Of a stretch of 7,988 nt of DNA, positions 1 through 6,663 are shown piece by piece. Both the position numbers and the translations under genes were made by a program. This DNA is from Clostridiaceae bacterium. Lineage in GTDB: Bacteria > Bacillota > Clostridia > Saccharofermentanales > Fastidiosipilaceae. The stretch's first letter is position 1. Each line of letters opens with the position of its first letter. The notes under the pieces were generated by a model, which searched no databases, was not told where the DNA came from, and saw only the letters and a program-made list of their open reading frames with translations. Location: the NCBI GenBank assembly GCA_012800515.1, contig JAAZJE010000072.1, positions 1 through 7,988 on the forward strand. Reading direction: 5' to 3'.

Positions 1-426
1 ATCAGCATCGAGTTGCAGGAGGAGGACGATCCGACTCTGCTCAAGCGCGAAGTGGACTGGAATACCCTGAGCTGGGATGACGTTAAGTATCTGGCGGCGT
101 CCGGATTCAAGTCCGTCGCGGCCTGGCTGGTGCGTTTCTTCCAGTGGCTGGGAATCACTCTGGTTGCCGCTCTGCCGATTTGGCTTCCGGCACTGATCAT
201 TATTATTATCCTGGTAAGGTTGAGACGCCGGTATCGCATAAAGAAAGGCTTGCCGCCCAAACGCGAGCGTAAGAAGCGGGGAGCGCGGATTGCGCGGGTT
301 GAGCCGCGTCCGGAGACGGTTGTGGTGCAGCCGGAGCAGCCGATGCCGGAGTTGACGGAGCCGGACGTTGTCGAAACTGAAGGCGACGGCGGTGTCGTTG
401 CCCCCGAACAGCAGTCGGATGAGTAG
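1..426 (+). CDS. C-terminal part of a DUF4349-like membrane protein (5' end outside window)
   Basis: The frame is open from base 1 and ends at TAG 424-426. I read it as the last 141 residues of a longer protein, because the TTG at base 13 has no ribosome site and the residues before it (ISIEL) look like an ongoing beta strand. Visible parts: a short ISIELQEED-type strand, a Trp-rich amphipathic stretch (residues about 19-45), one strong membrane segment (about 51-72, with a run of Ile), a highly basic cytoplasmic anchor (about 73-97) and an acidic, Pro/Glu-rich tail. A final beta strand followed by one membrane helix and a charged tail is what I recall for DUF4349 proteins, cell-surface proteins of unknown function. 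The topology (N-terminal domain outside, basic tail inside) follows the positive-inside rule. The stop is 14 bp before the next gene, suggesting co-transcription. The family call is tentative; a membrane-anchored C-terminus is firm. Confidence 0.6.
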   Translation: MSIELQEEDDPTLLKREVDWNTLSWDDVKYLAASGFKSVAAWLVRFFQWLGITLVAALPIWLPALIIIIILVRLRRRYRIKKGLPPKRERKKRGARIARVEPRPETVVVQPEQPMPELTEPDVVETEGDGGVVAPEQQSDE

Positions 427-440
427 AAGCGAGGCCGAGC

Positions 441-1991
441 TTGCGCGAGCAGGGAGTAAGTAATTTTGACATTTTGGTATATCGCGATCCCTATTGTAGC
501 TCTTGGAGAAGCACGGTACTGACGCTTCTGCCGATTTCCGGAGCGGAAGGTGTCGAATTGGCGGCGGCGGAACATGAGCTGGCCAAGGCGGTGCGCTTGG
601 CGCTACGTGATGCCCCGGAATTAACCGAGGACGATCTTTGGCTGGTTGAGTTGAGCGATACCGGCTTTTACCCGGAAGGCGGCGGACAGCCGTATGATGT
701 CGGCTATCTGTGGCCGGAGGAAGCGGCCGGCGGGGAAGACGGTGCCGAGGATTGCGCACAGTCGGAAGCTGTGCCGCGAGAGCCGGAAGCGCGTCCGGAC
801 GACGAGGTCGCGATCTTGGCTGTGATTACGGCGCGGGGGCGGATTTGGCATCTATGTGTTGGTGCCGATGACTTACTACCGGGCGGGAGAGTTTGCGGGC
901 AAATCGACTGGAAACGTCGCTACGATCATATGCAGCAACACAGCGCCGAACATATTTATTCAGGGCTGGTAAAAAGAGAATACGGACTGGACAATGTCGG
1001 CTTTGCGATCGGTAAGGAGACTACGACGTTGGACTTTTCCGGGCCGCTGACCACGGAGCAGATTCGCCGTATCGAGCGTCTCGCGGCGCGGGTTATCGCG
1101 GCGGATTTGCCGATTGAAGTAAGCTATCACGCGGCGGCGGATCTGGCCGAGCGAGACTATCGTGCCAAGCTCGATCTGGACGGTGTTGTGCGGCTGGTGG
1201 AGATTGAAGATACGGATTGTTGCGCCTGTTGCGGTACGCAGCTGCGGCGTACCGGCGAGATCGGCGGTTTGCGGATTATTCGCCACGAGGCCTGGAAGGG
1301 CGGAGTGCGTCTGACGATGGTGGCCGGACGGCGTTGCGCGGACTTTGTCGACCGTCTGCTGGATCAGGCGGATCGGGCCGGAACTCTGCTTTCGGTGCCT
1401 CTTCTCGGACTGGAGCGGGGCGTTGAGGATCTGCTGGGACGTTACGAAGCCGCCAATCAGGGGCTGAAGCTCGCTCTGCAGGCCCAGGCCGAAGAGCGCG
1501 CCGCACGTCTGGCGGAGCAGTTGGATGCGGTCGTGCTCGGCGACGTTGAATCGGCGGATGTGTATTACCGAGTTGACTATTTACCACCGGGGGCGCGCGA
1601 CGATGAGCGCACCGGAATTCGCGCCGAACAGGCGGCGAATGTAAATCGCAATACGATTGAACTCCTGAGCAAAACTTATAGGGAACGTCTGCAGTCGGCG
1701 GAGAGCGAAGCAGCGGAACCGTCGGCTTGGCCGGCATTGCTGTTCATAACGGAATTTCCTCCGTCGGAGAGCGAGAACGGAGCGGAGCGGGTCTTTCGCT
1801 TTGTTCTGACCGACTTTGCCGCGGACAGCAAGCGCGGGCGGGCGCGGGAGTATCTTAATGTGTTGAAGCGGGCGTTTGAAATTCGCGGCGGCGGCAGTCC
1901 GACTTCGGTCCAGGGGCAGTTCAGTGCCGCTTCGGAGGATTTGAGCCGATTTCTCGAGACGGGCGATTGGTTGGAATTGGAGAAATTTTAA
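441..1991 (+). CDS. AlaX-type alanyl-tRNA editing protein with DHHA1-like C-terminus
   Basis: Likely a free-standing editing factor that hydrolyses Ser- or Gly-tRNA(Ala), homologous to the editing half of alanyl-tRNA synthetase, acting in the cytoplasm. Visible in the 516 residues: the N-terminal barrel motif GFYPEGGGQP (75-84); the zinc/tRNA-binding motif HMQQHSAEH (163-171), giving H163-x3-H167; a second zinc motif CCACCGTQ (260-267) followed by RTGEIG; a helical, probably coiled-coil linker (about 322-365); and a DHHA1-type end with RGGGSPTSVQGQ (482-493). This order matches long AlaX proteins. Two oddities: the usual His of C-x3-H is Gln267, and an acidic Pro/Glu-rich insert (about 93-122) interrupts the barrel. 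The start is TTG 441, with GAGG at 431-434 six bases upstream. TTG 474 would match the usual family N-terminus (VYRDPY) but lacks a well-spaced ribosome site. The next gene follows after 17 bp. Confidence 0.88.
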   Translation: MREQGVSNFDILVYRDPYCSSWRSTVLTLLPISGAEGVELAAAEHELAKAVRLALRDAPELTEDDLWLVELSDTGFYPEGGGQPYDVGYLWPEEAAGGEDGAEDCAQSEAVPREPEARPDDEVAILAVITARGRIWHLCVGADDLLPGGRVCGQIDWKRRYDHMQQHSAEHIYSGLVKREYGLDNVGFAIGKETTTLDFSGPLTTEQIRRIERLAARVIAADLPIEVSYHAAADLAERDYRAKLDLDGVVRLVEIEDTDCCACCGTQLRRTGEIGGLRIIRHEAWKGGVRLTMVAGRRCADFVDRLLDQADRAGTLLSVPLLGLERGVEDLLGRYEAANQGLKLALQAQAEERAARLAEQLDAVVLGDVESADVYYRVDYLPPGARDDERTGIRAEQAANVNRNTIELLSKTYRERLQSAESEAAEPSAWPALLFITEFPPSESENGAERVFRFVLTDFAADSKRGRAREYLNVLKRAFEIRGGGSPTSVQGQFSAASEDLSRFLETGDWLELEKF

Positions 1992-1995
1992 AAAT

Positions 1996-2004
1996 AAAGA
2001 GGTG
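1996..2004 (+). promoter_or_regulatory. Ribosome binding site that sets the ATPase start
   Basis: AAAGAGGTG lies just upstream of ATG 2009, with the GAGG core ending six bases before it. This is the strongest ribosome site in the window and selects ATG 2009 over an upstream in-frame start at 1967, which would lie inside the alaX gene and has no such site. Confidence 0.75.
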
Positions 2005-2008
2005 TCGG

Positions 2009-4495
2009 ATGAATTACGAACAATTGGGTGTTTTCTATTTGGGCAGGGAAGTCGACGCGTTGACGGGAGCAAGAGCCGCGCATCCTTTCCTGTATAGGTC
2101 AAAGGATTTGCTGACCCACGGAATCTGTGTGGGTATGACCGGCAGCGGTAAGACCGGGCTGTGTATCGATGTCCTTGAAGAGGCGGCGATAGACGGCATA
2201 CCGGCGATAGTGATTGACCCCAAGGGGGATATGACGAACCTGATGCTGTCTTTCCCCGGTCTGAGCGGGGCGGATTTGGCGCCGTGGGTGAATCCGGATG
2301 AGGCGCAGCAGCAGGGGATGAGTGTGGGCGAATTTGCCGAACGACAGGCGAAGATCTGGAATGACGGGCTGGCGCAGTGGGGACAGTCGAAGGAGCGCAT
2401 CGCGATGATGCGGCAGAACTGCGATTTCCGTCTGTATACGCCGGGCGACGAGGGCGGGCGGCCGATCTCGATCCTTGAGCAGTTCAGCTATCCGGGTGAC
2501 GCGGTGGCGGCGGACAGCCGGGCGCTGGCGGAACTGGCCGGCGGTATGGCGTCGGCGCTACTGGGACTCCTGGGTCTCAACGCGGACCCGGTGCAGAGTC
2601 GCGAGTATATTTTATTGACGAATATTCTGTTGGCGGTGTGGTTGCAGCGGCAAAGCGTCGATCTGCCCGCGCTGGTGAGCCTGATTCAACAGCCGCCCTT
2701 TAACGTTATCGGAGCGCTGCAGTTGGAGACGTACTATCCGGCGTCTGAGCGCTTTAATTTGGCGATGCGTTGCAACAGTCTGCTGGCTTCGCCGAGCTTC
2801 TCGGCCTGGCTGAGCGGCGAGCCCCTGTCGATTGACAACCTGCTCTATGACTCCAAGGGACGTCCGCGCATCTCAATTCTGACTATTTCGCATTTGAATG
2901 ACAATGAGCGGATGTTCTTTGTGACGTTGCTGTTGAACCGGGTGGTAAGCTGGATGCGGCGACAGAGCGCGTCGTCGAGCCTGCGGGCTTTGCTGTACAT
3001 GGATGAGATCTTCGGGTATTTTCCGCCGGTGGCGAACCCGCCCTCAAAGGAGCCTTTGTTGACTTTGTTGAAGCAGGCACGTGCTTACGGCCTGGGCGTC
3101 ATGCTCACGACGCAGAATCCGGTTGATTTGGATTATAAAGGACTGTCTAATATCGGAACCTGGTTCATCGGGCGTCTGCAGACGGAGCGCGACCGTCAGC
3201 GCTTGCTGGATGGGCTACAGGAAGTAGCGGATTCTTCTGGTACGGTTTTGGAACGTTCGGGCATTGACCGTCTGTTGGCCGGTCTCGAAAAGCGGGTTTT
3301 TCTGATGAATAATGTTCATGCCGGGCAGGCATTGCTCTTTGAGACGCGCTGGTGCCTGTCATATTTGCGTGGGCCGCTGAATCGCCCCGAGGTGCAGCGG
3401 TTGATTGCCGAATCCACTCCGGAAGCGGCTGCTTTCCCGGGAGCCCCGGGCGTTGCGGCTGCGGCGGGCGCCACGGTTGCCGCGCCCTTTGTGCCGCAGG
3501 GATTCGGCGCTGCCGCCGGGCAGTATGCGCAGCCATTCTCCGAGCCCTCTACTACTCCAGTCGCTCCGCCCGTCGCCGCTGTGACACCGCAGTTGACCGG
3601 TGTTCCGCGCGTGGCGAGCGGTATCTCTCAGGTCTGGTCGCTTTCACCCGAGTCGCAGGCGGCATATCGTCCCTGGATCCTGGCCACGGTTAAGGTCTGG
3701 TTTGAGGATAAGACCAAGGCGGTTAGCGCGGAAAAAGAACGCACGGTGCGGGTGCCGCTTTCGGCCGGTCCCGTGGCGGTAGACTGGGACATGATGGTTG
3801 ACGAAGAGCGTGATTTGAACAGCTTTTCCGCTCAGCCGCCGATCACGGGTACCTATACGGACTTTCCCGAGGGTATTTCCGCCCGCACGAATTTCACCGC
3901 CTGGCAGAGGGCGTTGGTTGACTACTTTTATCGCAATGAGCGGATTACGGTTTATGCCTGTAAGCCGCTCAAGATGTACGGTGATCACGGCGAAGATGAG
4001 CGGGCTTTCCGCTTGCGTGTCGAACAGCGGGCGCGGGAATTGCGCGACGCGGAGATCGACAAGCTGACGGCAAAGTACGAGCGGACTCTCGCCGGCCTGG
4101 AGGAGCAGATTCGCAAGGCGGAGCAGGCGGTGCGCCGCGAGAAAGAGCAGGCCAGCGCCGCCAAGGCGGATACGGCCATATCGCTGGGCAGCGCGGCTTT
4201 GTCATTATTCTTGGGCAGAGGGCGCAGTAGGCTCAGTACTTTGGGTCGGGCAACGACAACGGCGCGCAGTGCCAGCCGCAGTGCCAGGCAGTCAAAAGAC
4301 GTGGCACGCTATGCCGAGGATGTCGACGCCAAGCAGGAACGCTACGAGAAGGTCGCGGCCGAGCTCGATGCCAAGATAGAGGAGATTACCGCCCGCTATG
4401 AGGAACTTATGGACTCAATTACCGAGAGTGAGGTAGCACCGTTGAAGAAAGATATTACGGTGCCGGTTTTCGCTTTGCTTTGGCAGGCGGATTAG
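2009..4495 (+). CDS. HerA/FtsK-like P-loop ATPase with coiled-coil C-terminus (uncharacterised family)
   Basis: A cytoplasmic ATPase of 828 residues from the HerA/VirB4/FtsK division of P-loop proteins (COG0433-like). Visible: Walker A GMTGSGKT (42-49, Lys48); IDPKGD (69-74), common in this division; Walker B LLYMDE (328-333, Asp332 and Glu333); a sensor-like TTQNP (367-371); and GRLQTER with Arg389 as a possible arginine finger. An Ala/Pro-rich linker (about 470-535) leads to a second domain, then a coiled coil (about 664-717), a small-residue-rich stretch with Gly, Ala, Ser and Arg, and a second coiled coil (about 764-807). As I recall, this whole layout recurs in many bacteria under names such as 'ATP-binding protein', with no known function. 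HerA itself works with the nuclease NurA in DNA end processing, but no nurA is in view. Conserved ATPase motifs suggest a hexameric motor, which is inference. The gene starts 17 bp after alaX and ends 13 bp before the aminotransferase gene, so it is probably in the same operon. Confidence 0.85.
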   Translation: MNYEQLGVFYLGREVDALTGARAAHPFLYRSKDLLTHGICVGMTGSGKTGLCIDVLEEAAIDGIPAIVIDPKGDMTNLMLSFPGLSGADLAPWVNPDEAQQQGMSVGEFAERQAKIWNDGLAQWGQSKERIAMMRQNCDFRLYTPGDEGGRPISILEQFSYPGDAVAADSRALAELAGGMASALLGLLGLNADPVQSREYILLTNILLAVWLQRQSVDLPALVSLIQQPPFNVIGALQLETYYPASERFNLAMRCNSLLASPSFSAWLSGEPLSIDNLLYDSKGRPRISILTISHLNDNERMFFVTLLLNRVVSWMRRQSASSSLRALLYMDEIFGYFPPVANPPSKEPLLTLLKQARAYGLGVMLTTQNPVDLDYKGLSNIGTWFIGRLQTERDRQRLLDGLQEVADSSGTVLERSGIDRLLAGLEKRVFLMNNVHAGQALLFETRWCLSYLRGPLNRPEVQRLIAESTPEAAAFPGAPGVAAAAGATVAAPFVPQGFGAAAGQYAQPFSEPSTTPVAPPVAAVTPQLTGVPRVASGISQVWSLSPESQAAYRPWILATVKVWFEDKTKAVSAEKERTVRVPLSAGPVAVDWDMMVDEERDLNSFSAQPPITGTYTDFPEGISARTNFTAWQRALVDYFYRNERITVYACKPLKMYGDHGEDERAFRLRVEQRARELRDAEIDKLTAKYERTLAGLEEQIRKAEQAVRREKEQASAAKADTAISLGSAALSLFLGRGRSRLSTLGRATTTARSASRSARQSKDVARYAEDVDAKQERYEKVAAELDAKIEEITARYEELMDSITESEVAPLKKDITVPVFALLWQAD

Positions 4496-4508
4496 AAATA
4501 GAGGCGTT

Positions 4509-5813
4509 ATGTTAATTGCGACTTATAATCGTTGGCAGCTCACGGAAGTGGAGGAGGGGAGTAACTTCCCCGCCGTGAACGGAACGGATCCCGCGACGGG
4601 ATATGATGGCGAAGCCGAACGTACCGCGGAACTGCGGCGCGAGCTGGAACTTCTGGCCGCGGAATATCCGGGGCTCGAAGTGCGGGAAGTGCCGCGCAAG
4701 GTTCTGCTGAACCCGGGTCCGGCCACGATGAGCGGCAATGTGCGCCTGGCGCAGTTGGCGCCGGATATCTGCCCGCGCGAGACCGAATTCGCCGATCTGA
4801 TGCGGGGCATTCGGGAAGATCTGGTGCGGGTCGTGCACGGTGACCCGAATCTCCACACTGCGGTGCCTTTCTGCGGTTCCGGCACGATCAATATGGATGT
4901 CTGTCTGAACTCTCTACTGCCGCCGGAGAAGAAAATTCTGGTGCTCAATAACGGCGCTTATTCGACACGGGGAGCTGACATTTGCCGTTACTACGACCTG
5001 CCCCATTATGTCCTGGATCTGCCGGTCGATCGTCCGATTGATCCGGAGGAGGTGCGGGCGGCTTTGCAAGAGTATCCCGACGTCGGTCTGGTTTATACGA
5101 CGCATCACGAAACGGGTACGGGCGTGTTGAATCCGATACGTGAGATTGGGGCCCTGGTGCGGGCGGCCGGGGCTTATTTCGTGGTCGATACGACGGCGAG
5201 TCTGGCCATGTTGCCGCTGAATCTCTGTGAGGATCCGGTCGACTTCGTCATGTCTTCGGCGCAGAAGGGTCTGATGGCCGTAACGGGACTGTCGTTTGTG
5301 ATCGGACGGCGCGATATTATCGAGGCGAGCGCTGGCTTCCCGAAGCGTTCCTATTACTGCAATTTGTATCGCCAATATAACTATTTCGAGACCACGGGCG
5401 AGATGCATTTCACGCCGCCGGTTCAGGCGGTTTATGCCCTGCGCGCGGCGATCGACGAGTACTTCGCCGTCGGCGAGGAGACCCGCTTCGCGCGGCATCA
5501 GGAGTTGGCGGCGCTCGCGCGGCGAGAGTTGGCGGCGCTCGGATTCCGTGAAATGATCGCGCCGGAGCATCAGTCCGGTCTTGTATTGGCCTATCTCTAT
5601 CCGACCGATCCGAATTGGTCGTTCACGGCCGTGCACGACTATTGCTACGAGCGCGGCTTTACGATCTATCCGGGCAAGGTCGCCGGACTCGGCTGTTTCC
5701 GCATCTGCACTTTGGGCACGCTGGTACCGAAGGATATCGAGAACTTCGCCGCGGTAATGAAAGAGGCGTTGATCGCTACCGGGGTTGCGTTGCCGGTCAC
5801 TTACGCGTCGTAA
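4509..5813 (+). CDS. Class V PLP aminotransferase, 2-aminoethylphosphonate:pyruvate transaminase-like
   Basis: A 434-residue fold-type I PLP enzyme of the PucG/PhnW group (COG0075). Visible: LLNPGPATMS (about 66-75) opening the core; DICPRETEF, resembling the DICHREPEF-type motif of AepZ/PhnW enzymes; GSGT (123-126) for cofactor phosphate; HHETGTG (199-205); Asp227 in VVDTTAS, which should pair with the pyridine nitrogen; Lys253 in SSAQKGL as the Schiff-base lysine; and YYCNLYRQYNYFE with GEMHFTPPVQ near the active site. The likely reaction moves an amino group between 2-aminoethylphosphonate and pyruvate/alanine, in phosphonate synthesis or use. No other phosphonate gene is visible, so a different amino donor (for example alanine-glyoxylate type chemistry) cannot be excluded. 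About 65 residues precede the core, more than the usual roughly 360-residue enzymes need. The start is ATG 4509, with GAGG at 4501-4504; the four-base gap is short. An in-frame GTG at 4575 lies 14 bases after a purine-rich GAGGAGGGG. Probably last of the tight operon. Confidence 0.8.
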   Translation: MLIATYNRWQLTEVEEGSNFPAVNGTDPATGYDGEAERTAELRRELELLAAEYPGLEVREVPRKVLLNPGPATMSGNVRLAQLAPDICPRETEFADLMRGIREDLVRVVHGDPNLHTAVPFCGSGTINMDVCLNSLLPPEKKILVLNNGAYSTRGADICRYYDLPHYVLDLPVDRPIDPEEVRAALQEYPDVGLVYTTHHETGTGVLNPIREIGALVRAAGAYFVVDTTASLAMLPLNLCEDPVDFVMSSAQKGLMAVTGLSFVIGRRDIIEASAGFPKRSYYCNLYRQYNYFETTGEMHFTPPVQAVYALRAAIDEYFAVGEETRFARHQELAALARRELAALGFREMIAPEHQSGLVLAYLYPTDPNWSFTAVHDYCYERGFTIYPGKVAGLGCFRICTLGTLVPKDIENFAAVMKEALIATGVALPVTYAS

Positions 5814-5815
5814 GG

Positions 5816-5914
5816 TGCCTACGGGACGATGATTTATGTTGCGAAGGTTACCTAAAGAGCGATGACTTATGCTACGGATGGTATCTGAGGGGTGAGTGCC
5901 GGACGGAAAGCGAC
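5816..5914 (+). repeat. Degenerate 33-bp tandem repeat, two full units plus a decayed third
   Basis: Unit 1 (5816-5848) and unit 2 (5849-5881) match at 22 of 33 positions by eye. The best-kept core is CGATGAYTTATG, at 5827-5838 and 5860-5871. A third unit from 5882 matches unit 2 at about 9 of its first 14 positions and then fades inside the next gene, covering that gene's GTG start at 5892. The 33-bp period is a whole number of codons, but the frame in which the repeats translate alike is neither the aminotransferase frame nor the ygjP frame. I see no tRNA, riboswitch or terminator in this 78-bp spacer. Confidence 0.55.
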
Positions 5915-6653
5915 CGCCGATCTGTCCGGGCGCGCCGGGCAGTTGATCGTTGACGGTATTGAAATCACCGTGACGCGCAAGCGGATTAAAAATGTCTACC
6001 TGTCGGTGCATCTGCCGACCGGCGAGGTGCGGCTGTCTGCGCCTTCGCATATGAGCGAAGCGGAGTTGCGGCGTTTTGTGCGATCCAAGGGTGCTTGGCT
6101 CGAGCGGAAGCTCCGCGAGTCGATGTGGTGTCCGCCGCATGTGGAGCCGCGTTTTACCGACGGCGAGCGACATCCTTTTATGGGACGCTCTTATGCATTA
6201 AGAATTATTGATGGCAGCGGGCGACGCGGGGCTGTATTTATTCCGGAGAGTTCGGATGAGCCTTCGACCGCCGGTGAGATTCAGCTGTACGTGCGGGCGA
6301 AGAGCACCGAAGCGGAGCTTCGCAAGATCCTCGAAGATTTCTATCGCGCTGAATTGCAACGGTTAATTCCAGGTTATTTGGAAAAGTGGGAACCGATAGT
6401 CGGTGTAAAAGTTTCCGAGTGGCGGGTACGTAAGATGAAGACGCGCTGGGGGAGTTGTAATATTTCCCAACGGCGCATATGGATCAGCTTGGCACTGGCA
6501 AAATACGACCCGAAATATCTGGAATACGTTATTGTGCACGAGCTGACGCATCTGCACGAACGTCTGCACAATGACCGCTTCAAAAGACATATGGACGGCT
6601 ATCTGCCCGATTGGCGGGCGCGGCGGCGGGAGTTGAATCGGGCGGCGCGGTGA
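5892..6653 (+). CDS. YgjP/DUF45-family zinc metallohydrolase
   Basis: A 253-residue cytoplasmic protein of the YgjP-like (DUF45) family, whose fold resembles zinc-dependent proteases. The E. coli relative has been reported as a UTP pyrophosphatase, and other members are annotated as metal-dependent hydrolases, so the substrate is open. Visible: an N-terminal beta region typical of the family (about 20-60), RWGSC (185-189), then HELTHLHERLH (216-226), giving ligands His216, His220 and His226 with Glu217 as catalytic base, and the usual MDGYLPDW end. No signal peptide or membrane segment is seen, and length is normal for the family. The start is uncertain: GTG 5892 is the first possible start after an in-frame stop at 5886-5888, but its GAGG (5887-5890) sits only one base away. 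TTG 5943 is an alternative that would still keep the family core, though with no clear ribosome site. A 78-bp repeat-bearing spacer separates it from the aminotransferase, so it may be a separate unit or an operon tail. Confidence 0.88.
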   Translation: MSAGRKATADLSGRAGQLIVDGIEITVTRKRIKNVYLSVHLPTGEVRLSAPSHMSEAELRRFVRSKGAWLERKLRESMWCPPHVEPRFTDGERHPFMGRSYALRIIDGSGRRGAVFIPESSDEPSTAGEIQLYVRAKSTEAELRKILEDFYRAELQRLIPGYLEKWEPIVGVKVSEWRVRKMKTRWGSCNISQRRIWISLALAKYDPKYLEYVIVHELTHLHERLHNDRFKRHMDGYLPDWRARRRELNRAAR

Positions 6654-6662
6654 GTTGCGCCG
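6643..6662. terminator. Possible weak hairpin between convergent genes
   Basis: CGGCGC (6643-6648) and GCGCCG (6657-6662) form a perfect 6-bp stem around an 8-base loop that contains the ygjP stop codon. Downstream on the + strand there is only a short, broken T stretch (CTTTTA, 6669-6674), and on the - strand none, so a classical intrinsic terminator is doubtful. The position, in the 10-bp gap between two convergent stops, is the main argument for it. Confidence 0.25.
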
Positions 6663-6663
6663 T

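Noticed and set aside
1967..2008. Longer start for the ATPase gene at 1967
   Set aside because: It would overlap alaX and has no ribosome site, while ATG 2009 has AAAGAGGTG at proper spacing and gives the N-terminus I recall for the family.
1581..2102. 173-codon open frame on the - strand
   Set aside because: It covers the end of alaX, the intergenic gap and the start of the ATPase gene, and has an Arg/Pro-rich translation with no motif.
5814..5891. Small gene or leader peptide encoded by the 33-bp repeats
   Set aside because: The frame that repeats at peptide level has no ribosome site or start of its own and begins far inside the aminotransferase gene in another frame.
4914..6173. 419-codon open frame on the - strand across the aminotransferase gene
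   Set aside because: It is antisense to a gene with clear catalytic motifs, its translation is rich in Arg, His and Gln with no recognisable domain, and it runs through the repeat spacer into ygjP. Long antisense frames are expected in GC-rich genes.
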